Shown: positions 17,201 to 23,753 of the stretch, piece after piece | Position numbering within the stretch: position 1 is the first letter of the stretch | Layout: each line of letters begins with the position of its first letter | Assembly (NCBI GenBank): GCA_944323055.1 | Contig: CALUQZ010000004.1 | Span: forward strand, 41,190 to 105,189 | Direction: 5' to 3' | Origin: an uncultured Acholeplasmatales bacterium | GTDB taxonomy: Bacteria > Bacillota_I > Bacilli_A > Acholeplasmatales > Anaeroplasmataceae | DNA: 64,000 bases | Notes under the pieces: generated by a model | The model's database searches: none | The model's input: the letters and a program-made list of their open reading frames with translations, nothing else | What the model was told of the DNA's origin: nothing | Program-made: the position numbers and the translations under genes

Positions 17201-18754
17201 TTTTTCTTCAAATGTGTTATCTCCTCTTTTTACTAAAGCTATTTTACCCTCTACATTTATATTCTGATAATTACTTCTTAAACCATAACCAGGAACTGTT
17301 ACATATTCTATTTCTGTATTTGTTGTACTAGTTATACCTAAATCATCATAAAAATTATTATAATAAATTCCTGTGGCATTTGAACTTGATTCTTCATAGA
17401 AGAAAATAAAGTTATCTGGGCCTACTATATAATTAGATTTAGTGCCACTTATTGAAGCTACTGATAAAGCCCCATAATAAGTAGATGGTGAACCAACAGT
17501 TGATGATTCTGGATTTGTAACTTTATTTGTATTTGATTCTTCACCACCAAAACCAGAACTATAACTATTACTAGCTGCCACTATTAAACTAATTCCTGAA
17601 TTGTTAATTGAATTATAAATGCTATTTAACACTTGATTATCATATTCTCTAGAAAAACCACAAGATGTACCAAGTGACATATTAATAGCATCTACTCCAA
17701 GTAAAACCGCATCCTCTAATCCAGCTAATAAATCTTCCGTATCAGCACCTTCACTTAAATCAGAGAAAACCTTCATTAATACTAATTGAGTATGTGTAGC
17801 AACACCAGTAAAATTATCATATGTCGAACCATCATTAGTTTCAATAGCCCCATCATACTTTCCACCAATAATTCCAGCTACGTGTGTTCCATGAGTTGAT
17901 AGTGTTGGTTCAACATCAAAATCAAAATCAGCATAATCATATGCAAAAGGTACCTTAACATTTTTATAAACATCATCAACAATTAAATCTTTTGTATGTT
18001 CATAAGCTACTGTATCTTCTAATATACTAGCAACATCTTCTTTTACAATAGCCGGGTTAGTTGGATTACTATTTTGAAATACTTCATGAGATATATCAAA
18101 ACCACTATCTAATATAGCAACTGCTGTACCTTCACCATTATATTGTACACTTGAAGAATCAAAGATACCCGTATCATACACATCAACTACATTAGTAACC
18201 GCATCACTAGAAACCGCTGTAGATTGCGGTAAATTATATGTTTCAGACATATAAGTGTTTAATACATGATCAATTTCTCCAATGTTACTTAAATTACCAT
18301 ATGTTGTTTTAATTGCAATACCATTTAAAATAGTATTATATTGATATAAAACTGTCTCAACATATCCATTACTCTCTAATTTAGAAATTAAAGCATTTTG
18401 TTCTTGTTTTAACTTCTTAGCTTTATTTAAGCCTTCATTGCTGTTTATATAATCAATCACATTTTGATATTTATCAGCATAATTAGCATTGTATTCATCA
18501 ATTAATGAATTGCTATCTAATTCAATAATTACTGATATTTCATCACTATCTAGATAACCATTATTTTCTTTGATAGCTTCTGCCTTCATCATATTTAAAC
18601 GAGATTCTTGTGATACTTCAGCATCAGTTAATAATAATGGTAAATTATTATCAACTGTAGAAACACTATCTGTATTAGAGCTAACACAAGCCTGACAAGC
18701 TAAAATTAAAGAAGCTCCTAATAATGTCATTAATCTTTTAATAAAAACTCTCAT
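11258..18754 (-). CDS. Giant lipoprotein subtilase with PA, Big_2 and BspA leucine-rich repeats
   Basis: 2498 residues. Lipobox ILAC (Cys20). Residues about 70-170 look like an inhibitor propeptide. The S8 peptidase carries Asp216 (AILDSGFD), His288 (HGTHVAG), the oxyanion Asn396 and Ser624 (GTSMACP), with a PA insertion near 480-570. Beta domains (C5a-peptidase/Fn3-like) follow to about 1130, then two Big_2 Ig-like domains (about 1170-1370) and about 30 BspA-type repeats (1435-2225, pattern IGDYAFYNT...L..V.L). The end is helical with a hydrophobic tail and no LPxTG. It should be tethered outside the membrane and degrade proteins. It lies 9 bases after a small gene that follows oppF, so peptides could go straight to Opp. 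Confidence 0.93.
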   Translation of the reverse strand: MRVFIKRLMTLLGASLILACQACVSSNTDSVSTVDNNLPLLLTDAEVSQESRLNMMKAEAIKENNGYLDSDEISVIIELDSNSLIDEYNANYADKYQNVIDYINSNEGLNKAKKLKQEQNALISKLESNGYVETVLYQYNTILNGIAIKTTYGNLSNIGEIDHVLNTYMSETYNLPQSTAVSSDAVTNVVDVYDTGIFDSSSVQYNGEGTAVAILDSGFDISHEVFQNSNPTNPAIVKEDVASILEDTVAYEHTKDLIVDDVYKNVKVPFAYDYADFDFDVEPTLSTHGTHVAGIIGGKYDGAIETNDGSTYDNFTGVATHTQLVLMKVFSDLSEGADTEDLLAGLEDAVLLGVDAINMSLGTSCGFSREYDNQVLNSIYNSINNSGISLIVAASNSYSSGFGGEESNTNKVTNPESSTVGSPSTYYGALSVASISGTKSNYIVGPDNFIFFYEESSSNATGIYYNNFYDDLGITSTTNTEIEYVTVPGYGLRSNYQNINVEGKIALVKRGDNTFEEKCAIAEDEGAIGIIIYNNVPGDITMSTGKVTDFPAISVTKDVGDVLAQNRTGILTFNDKYEAGPFMSDFSSWGPTSDLKLKPEITAHGGNIVSAVPGGGYDKMSGTSMACPNMCGIVVLIRQYLKEKYPDYSSKQISDLAYQLLMSTATIALNEEGNPYSPRKQGAGLASLLNATTTNAYISVTDTAYEGVETGNRAKLELGDDKNRTGVYKMTFNITNISSESLVYDLSVAGMTESVSTSDNDYVAEKAYMLNGSLDINSVTNGSVSGRSITVKPNSTAVVTITYSLTDIDKDYIESSFPHGMYVEGFVKLEPASDNNDIPLNVPFLAFYGDWTEAPIFDKTFYEVESEAYDNSIDEEDKLKADYYATVPFGTYYDSYVISLGTYVYEMDLSQYTQIPAREDHIVISSNTGTINGINGIYTGLLRNVMKMDYTIVDTVTGEVIYEFSDYNCNKAFSNSGAGQVPYFERLEIDPIDLNLVNNREYEFKMQAYLDYGDGGVSSNVRNNYSFNFTLDDEAPIILGAEYEKVYDKTLKEDRYYVTLTVSDNQYVQSVTPILFTEDGSSYTTLSQYPYPVYGDKGEKTTVRFEITDYLESIYFDEVSTNTLAFVIDDYALNSNIYLCSLPGTKGNLKFTSDGTQDGASKTQQIIKAGEILDLTEYLTSTDAQIAVGKDYLDYLEWTSSNPEVAIVDKGEVIGLKAGTATITVSNPSFNVESASITIRVNGTSNQALDDAKLESINFIYFDVIKGHPAAGEANVLGNEVNRTLISSLPKNNVGAAVVSIYPGEQIQLAYNIEPWYLPSDRYEVTYSSTNERVATVTQDGVVSSLSEGTTTIRLSISVDGKQSNMMALLSVNVKDPFVIENRVLNYYKGVGGDIVIPDDEGLMEIAPYAFALYNIDYNVPVTEDDLDANKVPQINETITSVVIPEGVTTIGKMAFANLVNLEKVVLPSTVTTIEAMAFYNCPKLKEINLENVTTIEYEAFKNCSSLTTVDLSEVYSISYNVFENCTSLNNVNISTLRSSGKEIFKGCTSLTNITMSPNTKLASGMFNGSGLVSISLGQNIIPENCFINCSSLTSVTFENDLVYIGTSAFENTNLNSITFNGEVEYIYNRAFANNKNLENLVLPNSSFTLGDEVFAGSTKLTSLTFNELTEIVSLGIDTFAETNLNSFIVSGSAYYQTDAENNAVLYNKDLSEIILIAKEANLGDFTIPNTVTKIAQGAFANNETITSVTITNPNTIIGENAFSNCINLTTINLPDTVGIKILDHAFYANTKLITVNNLDKAIEIGDYAFYNTALKDVNINASLGNYSFASTTLEKVTLGDNITISPYAFSSNYSLTEVVLGNNNTIGDYAFAYNNRLANINLENAVNKIGNYAFYQNTSLSKANLINAIEIGDYAFAECRNLIDVNLETIEVIGSYAFSKVDSKATAPIFTSITLGASLKEIKAGAFSEANKLESITLPEGLTSLGSSAFANCQALTTVVLPTTLNYIAENAFSNCSKLANINLENIITIADGAFINDTNLTNVNLAKTTTINYGAFANTNLTNINNANLVNYIGDYAFQGTDMTSISLPNLSYIGSAAFSNCLNLTSFTISNKLTHIGHNVFFGSTRLETFNYDDNGTLKRDGEVNDYVRLSNGVLYTYLENGSLALSQVPAALNVETLQVLDNTKVIEPYAGNMNKNIVNLVFPDTLEVISNFAFYDYDKLETVEFRTFTAPKLESYIIEDGEIEIGDPGYELFNYAYHLFTNPYPYYQFVDRVGTINNLTLILPANEGLIGYDTLIYEGYFGDISEAIRSDYEAKDNNTLAFLGIIDQIPSVDSVSVDDEELITNAVTILNALTQDLTKFGYTADEVTSMKNKIEDARYKLYELLRNQGSSAVRNVQSSLDNLDTTFKLSDLNKLKDIASQMNSLSRDERNILDLRKYNQLVASYNEYLAMIEADAEVVDNITTNGFDYSAVVALVAQTSMLGISLALLFKGLL

Positions 18755-18763
18755 TATATCCTC

Positions 18764-18976
18764 CTATTTAAGCCAAAAATATAATAATAGACAAGTAATA
18801 GAAAAAGCTAAAAGAATCAATAAAAGGCGTGGAAAATAAACAGTAAAAGCCGCCTTAATAATAGCGTGTTTTTCTTTTTTTGTAACTGATAATTTTTCTT
18901 TCCTTTCCTTATTAAGGCCATCCATACTATATATGGTATGACCATCATCTATATATTTACTCTTTTGCTTTTTCAT
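18764..18976 (-). CDS. Small single-span membrane protein between oppF and the subtilase
   Basis: 70 residues; N-terminal 40 polar and basic, then one hydrophobic helix (about residues 48-68). Its start overlaps the end of oppF by 20 bases, so it is probably translationally coupled, and the subtilase begins 9 bases downstream. No family is recognised. It might help membrane assembly of the transporter or protease; that is inference from position only. Confidence 0.55.
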   Translation of the reverse strand: MKKQKSKYIDDGHTIYSMDGLNKERKEKLSVTKKEKHAIIKAAFTVYFPRLLLILLAFSITCLLLYFWLK

Positions 18977-20462
18977 CCTCTATCATACTACTTTCTTCGC
19001 TAACTAATTTAGCTTGTTCTTCTTCATATTTTTCTTCTAATTCTTTTCTTTGTTTTAAAATTTCTTCATCACATAAATGACAACATGCTACATGTTTTTC
19101 ATTAATTTTAATGTGTTTAGGCTCTAAAAACTCACATAGTGTCATAGCCTCTTTACACCGAGTATGAAATTTACACCCTTTAGGTGGATTAGCTGGTGAT
19201 GGAATATCGCCACTTAAAATTATCCTATTCATTTTAGCATCCGGGTCCGGATTAGGAACAGCTGAAAATAATGCCTTAGTATATGGATGCTTAGGATTTT
19301 TAAATAATTCTTCTGTTGCCGCATATTCCATTAAATTACCTAAATACATAACTAATATCTTATTAGTTATATATTTTACAACTGATAAATCATGTGAAAT
19401 AAATATGTAAGTCAACCCTAAATCTTTTTGCAATTTTTTAAGCAAGTTAATTATTTGAGCTTGAATTGAAACATCTAGTGCGCTAACAGGTTCATCACAA
19501 ACAATAAGTTTAGGTTTAACCGCTAAAGCTCTAGCTATACATATTCTTTGTCTTTGTCCACCTGAAAATTCATGTGGATATCGCTCATAAAATTGTTCTT
19601 GAAGACCACATTGTTTCATTATGCCAATGACATAATCATAAACTTCGTTTTTCGGAACAATATGATGTACTTTTACAGCTTCAGATATAATACTACCTAT
19701 GGTCATTCTAGGTGGTAAAGATGAATAAGGGTCTTGGAAAACTAGTTGAATATCTACTCTTAGCTTTCGCATTTCTTTAGCTTTTAATTTTGCTAAATTA
19801 ATTCCATTTTCTTTTTTAGATTCTAATTCATTAAATAAATCTTCTTGTTTACTTTTTATTTCTTCTTTAACTTTATTTATAGAATCTAAAACTAATTCAT
19901 ATTCTTTTTTATTATTATCTAATTTTGTTTTAATCTTTGCAATTTGTTCTTCTTTCTGTTCTTTATAACTTAAATCTATAAGTTTAACTTCCATTTTTTT
20001 AATAGTCTTATATAAACTAATTTGCTTTAACAACGCCTTTTTTATAGCATTTAAGTCATCAGATAATAACAAGCCGCCTAATACAGAACAATCATTAGAA
20101 AAATATTCTTTATCTCCTATTTTTATAATTTCAGCATCTTTATATAAAACATCTTTAATTGTTTTATTTAAAGTGACTTTTTTTATTGTATCTACATAAT
20201 ATTTAGGTAAAAAGTCTTTAACATCTCTACCAAAATATAAAGCTTTACCAGCTGTAGGTTTATATAATTGTAAAATTGTTCTACCTAGTGTTGTTTTACC
20301 ACAACCAGATTCACCAACAATACCAATCGTTTCACCCTCATCTAAATTAAAACTAATACCATCAACTGCCTTTAAATTTTGTTTCACTTTACCAAAGATA
20401 TTTTTTTGAATGGGAAAATATAGTTTAATATCTTTTACTTCAAGTATACGTTTACCTTCCAT
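18957..20462 (-). CDS. oppF: Oligopeptide transporter ATPase OppF with large internal insertion
   Basis: 501 residues against about 310-330 for a standard OppF. Walker A GESGCGKTT is at residues 50-58, the Q-loop VFQDPYSSLPPRMT at 241, then LSGG-like signature FSGGQRQRICIARAL, Walker B LIVCDEPVSALD, the H-loop and the OppF C-terminal Cys cluster (CKFHTRC...CEFLEP...CCHLC). Residues about 81-229 are an insertion rich in Lys and Glu with a coiled coil. Mollicute OppF proteins also carry big insertions. It overlaps oppD by one base (TAATG). It powers peptide uptake with OppD. Confidence 0.93.
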   Translation of the reverse strand: MEGKRILEVKDIKLYFPIQKNIFGKVKQNLKAVDGISFNLDEGETIGIVGESGCGKTTLGRTILQLYKPTAGKALYFGRDVKDFLPKYYVDTIKKVTLNKTIKDVLYKDAEIIKIGDKEYFSNDCSVLGGLLLSDDLNAIKKALLKQISLYKTIKKMEVKLIDLSYKEQKEEQIAKIKTKLDNNKKEYELVLDSINKVKEEIKSKQEDLFNELESKKENGINLAKLKAKEMRKLRVDIQLVFQDPYSSLPPRMTIGSIISEAVKVHHIVPKNEVYDYVIGIMKQCGLQEQFYERYPHEFSGGQRQRICIARALAVKPKLIVCDEPVSALDVSIQAQIINLLKKLQKDLGLTYIFISHDLSVVKYITNKILVMYLGNLMEYAATEELFKNPKHPYTKALFSAVPNPDPDAKMNRIILSGDIPSPANPPKGCKFHTRCKEAMTLCEFLEPKHIKINEKHVACCHLCDEEILKQRKELEEKYEEEQAKLVSEESSMIEDEKAKE

Positions 20463-21628
20463 TATTTTCCCTCCTTATCATATAAATAACATGAAACATA
20501 GTGCGTATCACTTATTTTATATTCTTGTGGATAAACACTATTACATTTAGCCATACATTTGTTACAACGTGATTTAAAATAACAATGATTTGGCATATTT
20601 ATAGGGTTAGGCACTTGACCTGGTATTGAATATAAAGGTTCATTAACATTAGTATTAATTAAAGGCTTAGATTTTTGTAAACCGATTGTATAAGGATGTT
20701 TCGGATTATTAAAAATATCTCTAACTGTTCCGCGTTCAATAACTTTACCGGCGTACATAACAATTACTTCATCAGCCATTTCAGCAATAACACCTAAATC
20801 ATGAGTAATCAACATAATTGAACATTCAATGTCTTTTTGAATACTTTTTAATAAATCTAGTATTTGTGCTTGAATTGTAACATCTAAAGCTGTTGTCGGT
20901 TCATCAGCTATAATTAAACGTGGCTTACCGGCTAATGCCATTGCTATCATGACTCTTTGACGCATACCACCAGATAATTCATGAGGATATGATTTATAGA
21001 CTCTTTCTGGCATAGAAATACCAACTTTTACAAGCATTTCTAAACTATGTTTTTTTACATCTTCTTTAGTCATATCAGGAGCATGATTAAACATTACTTC
21101 ATCTAACTGATAGCCAATTGTAAAGATTGGGTTTAAAGAGGTCATAGGCTCTTGAAAAATCATTGTTATATCCTTACCTCTTATTTTATACATATCATGA
21201 GTTGGCATTTTAGCAATATCATAACCTAATTTGTTATTATTTTCATCAAATCCTAAATCATCAGTATTATATCTAATTTCCCCTTCTATCACTTGACCTT
21301 GAGGAGATTGAACTAATTGCATTATAGATAAAGAAGTAACACTTTTTCCACAACCAGATTCTCCAACCACTCCGACAACTTTATTTTTAGGAATATTAAA
21401 AGATACACCATTTACTGAATTTACTGTTCCATTATCAGTAAAGAAAACAGTATGTAAGTTATCTATTTCAATTATATTATTAGGATCATGCATCTTAATA
21501 GTATAATCAACAACAGATTTATTAGCTTTTTTTAGTTTTTCATAATATTTCATTTGTTTAATATTATGCTTTATTATTTGTCTACTTTCTCTAAGAGTTA
21601 GATAATTTCCTTTATTCTTTTTCTTCAT
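20462..21628 (-). CDS. oppD: Oligopeptide transporter ATPase OppD
   Basis: 388 residues from the ATG at 21628. The in-frame GTG four codons earlier lies inside the ribosome site GTAGGTGA, so I prefer the ATG. Walker A GESGCGKSV, Q-loop MIFQEPMTSLNPIFTIG, signature ELSGGMRQRVMIAMAL, Walker B LIIADEPTTALD and the C-terminal peptide-transporter motif with a Cys cluster (CYFKSRCNKC). The N-terminal 50 residues are an extra basic helix. It forms the ATPase pair with OppF. Confidence 0.95.
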   Translation of the reverse strand: MKKKNKGNYLTLRESRQIIKHNIKQMKYYEKLKKANKSVVDYTIKMHDPNNIIEIDNLHTVFFTDNGTVNSVNGVSFNIPKNKVVGVVGESGCGKSVTSLSIMQLVQSPQGQVIEGEIRYNTDDLGFDENNNKLGYDIAKMPTHDMYKIRGKDITMIFQEPMTSLNPIFTIGYQLDEVMFNHAPDMTKEDVKKHSLEMLVKVGISMPERVYKSYPHELSGGMRQRVMIAMALAGKPRLIIADEPTTALDVTIQAQILDLLKSIQKDIECSIMLITHDLGVIAEMADEVIVMYAGKVIERGTVRDIFNNPKHPYTIGLQKSKPLINTNVNEPLYSIPGQVPNPINMPNHCYFKSRCNKCMAKCNSVYPQEYKISDTHYVSCYLYDKEGK

Positions 21629-21637
21629 TAAAATCAC

Positions 21638-22684
21638 CTACTTCTTAGATTTTGGGTCCATGGCATCTCTAAGACCATCACCAACAAAGTTAAACCCTAA
21701 AACAGCTAAAACGATCATAAAACCAGCAGGTAACCAAATGAATGGATAATTAGCTAAAACAACTGGGTCATTAGAAGCTGATATCATAGTACCCCAAGCG
21801 GCATATGGTAATTGAACACCTAAGCCTAGAAAGCTTAAAGTTGATTCATATAAAATAACACTGCCTAAACCTAAAGTCATTGATACAATTAATTGAGGCA
21901 TAACATTAGGAATTAAATGTTTAAATATTTTACGCCAAACCGGAAGCCCCATAACTTCAGTAGCCGTAATATATTCTTGTTCTCTTAAACTTAATATTTG
22001 GCCTCTAACTAGCCGCGCTGTCCCAGCCCAACCAAAGACTGTTATAATTATCATCAAATAATATATTCTTAAAGATGGGTCTACATTTCTACCATCTAAA
22101 ACTGCTGAAGCTATAAGTAAAATAGGAAGTGTCGGAATACAGTTAAAAACATCAACAATTCGCATTAAAACTTGATCTACCCATTTGCCAAAATAGCCAG
22201 CTAATCCGCCAATAATGATTCCTACTATCGTCTCTAATATTACAACAATAAAACCGATTGATAAGGAAATTCTACCGCCATACATCAATCTAGCAAATAT
22301 ATCCATACCATAATTATCAGTGCCTAAAAAATGTTGTAAGCTAGGACTAGCTTTAGAATTGATTTCCTTAATTATATCAACCTGTTCATAAACCGTAATC
22401 ATTTCACCTTCAACTTCAACTTGATAAGATTTTTCAATCACTTCAATTTTAGGTGTATAATCAACTGTAGTTTCTCCCCAAGTTGTATAAATTAAAGGTC
22501 CGACGAAACTAAATAAAAACAATAAAACGATTATTACTAAACCAACAATAGATAGCCTTGACCTAAAGAATCTTCTTAATACTAATTTGATAGGGCTCAT
22601 TTGTTTATAGTGAACTTCTTCTTGTCTTTCTGTTTCTAGTTCTTCTTCAACTTTTGTTTCTTCTTCTAATAACTCTTCACTCAT
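21638..22684 (-). CDS. oppC: Oligopeptide transporter permease OppC
   Basis: 348 residues. A polar Glu-rich N-terminus (about 35 residues) is followed by one helix, an extracytoplasmic loop (about residues 70-130) and five helices. The permease signature is at EYITATEVMGLPVWRKIFKH, and the DPP/OPP C-domain ends with LNFVGDGLRDAMDPKSKK. It pairs with OppB to form the membrane channel. It begins 8 bases after oppB and is followed by oppD. Confidence 0.95.
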   Translation of the reverse strand: MSEELLEEETKVEEELETERQEEVHYKQMSPIKLVLRRFFRSRLSIVGLVIIVLLFLFSFVGPLIYTTWGETTVDYTPKIEVIEKSYQVEVEGEMITVYEQVDIIKEINSKASPSLQHFLGTDNYGMDIFARLMYGGRISLSIGFIVVILETIVGIIIGGLAGYFGKWVDQVLMRIVDVFNCIPTLPILLIASAVLDGRNVDPSLRIYYLMIIITVFGWAGTARLVRGQILSLREQEYITATEVMGLPVWRKIFKHLIPNVMPQLIVSMTLGLGSVILYESTLSFLGLGVQLPYAAWGTMISASNDPVVLANYPFIWLPAGFMIVLAVLGFNFVGDGLRDAMDPKSKK

Positions 22685-22692
22685 AAACTCAC

Positions 22693-23700
22693 CTACTTAC
22701 TTAAATTAACTCTAGGGTCAACAATTGAATACATTAAATCTGATAATAATGTACCTATAACTGTCAACACGGCTAAAAACATATTATATCCCATAACAAA
22801 AGGCAAATCACCTTCTAATAAGGCATTATAAGCTAATCTACCTATACCATTTATTCCAAAAACTTGTTCTGTTATCATCATACCACCAAATAAAGATGGT
22901 AAAATACCGGCTAAAATAGTAACTAATGGTATTAATGTATTCCTAAATGCATGTTTATAAATAACTTTCTTTTCAGATAAACCCTTAGCTCTTGCTGTTC
23001 TAATATAATCAGCGTTTAATACTTCTAACATATTAGTTCTAGTATATCGCATTAAACCACCAATTGATAAAATAACTGATACAAATATCGGTAAGACTAA
23101 ATGGTGAATTTTATCGCCTAATTCCGCTAACCACCCTGCAAAGGTAGCCGGATAGGTTGCACTAGGGTCAACTAAACCACTATTAGGAAACCAGCCTAAA
23201 TCAACAGCAAAAACCTTTATGACAATAGCTGCTAGAAAGTATGTCGGTAACGAAATACCAATCATCGTCAAAACAGTAACTGTATAATCACGGACAGAAT
23301 ATTGATGCGTAGCACTTGAAATACCTAGCGGAATAGCTATGATAAATTGTAAGATAGTAGCTACTAATGCAATAGAAAATGATGTCCACATATTTGCAGC
23401 TATAACATCAGCTACCGGTTTTTCGTATTTAAAAGAACGTCCTAATTCTCCTTGTAAAACATTACTTAACCAACCGCCATAACCTTTAATAATACCTAAG
23501 AAACTATTATCATCTAAACCATATAGTTTTTTAAAAGCATCTACATCTTCTTGTTTAATAGTACCAGTCAATAATTGTTCTCGATATTTATTATCTATAT
23601 AATCAGTAGGCATCATTCTAACTAATACATATAGTAAAATTGACACACCTAATAGTACAACAATAGATACTAATAATCTTTTGATAATATATTTTAACAT
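22693..23700 (-). CDS. oppB: Oligopeptide transporter permease OppB
   Basis: 335 residues with six transmembrane segments, an N-terminal helix typical of OppB/DppB, and the permease loop DYIRTARAKGLSEKKVIYKH. It is the channel partner of OppC. It is separated from oppA by a 48-base gap that contains a strong hairpin, so the binding protein and permease may be expressed at different levels from one transcript. GGAGGG precedes the ATG. Confidence 0.95.
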   Translation of the reverse strand: MLKYIIKRLLVSIVVLLGVSILLYVLVRMMPTDYIDNKYREQLLTGTIKQEDVDAFKKLYGLDDNSFLGIIKGYGGWLSNVLQGELGRSFKYEKPVADVIAANMWTSFSIALVATILQFIIAIPLGISSATHQYSVRDYTVTVLTMIGISLPTYFLAAIVIKVFAVDLGWFPNSGLVDPSATYPATFAGWLAELGDKIHHLVLPIFVSVILSIGGLMRYTRTNMLEVLNADYIRTARAKGLSEKKVIYKHAFRNTLIPLVTILAGILPSLFGGMMITEQVFGINGIGRLAYNALLEGDLPFVMGYNMFLAVLTVIGTLLSDLMYSIVDPRVNLSK

Positions 23701-23723
23701 CTATTATCCCTCCATATTTATCT

Positions 23724-23753
23724 AATAAGAGAGACCTCTTAGTCTCTCTTATT
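23724..23753 (-). other. Intercistronic hairpin between oppA and oppB
   Basis: A perfect 12-bp inverted repeat, AATAAGAGAGAC (23724-23735) and its complement (23742-23753). It overlaps the oppA stop and lacks a T tract on the minus strand, so it looks like an mRNA-stabilising or processing element that keeps oppA mRNA abundant, rather than a terminator. Confidence 0.65.
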
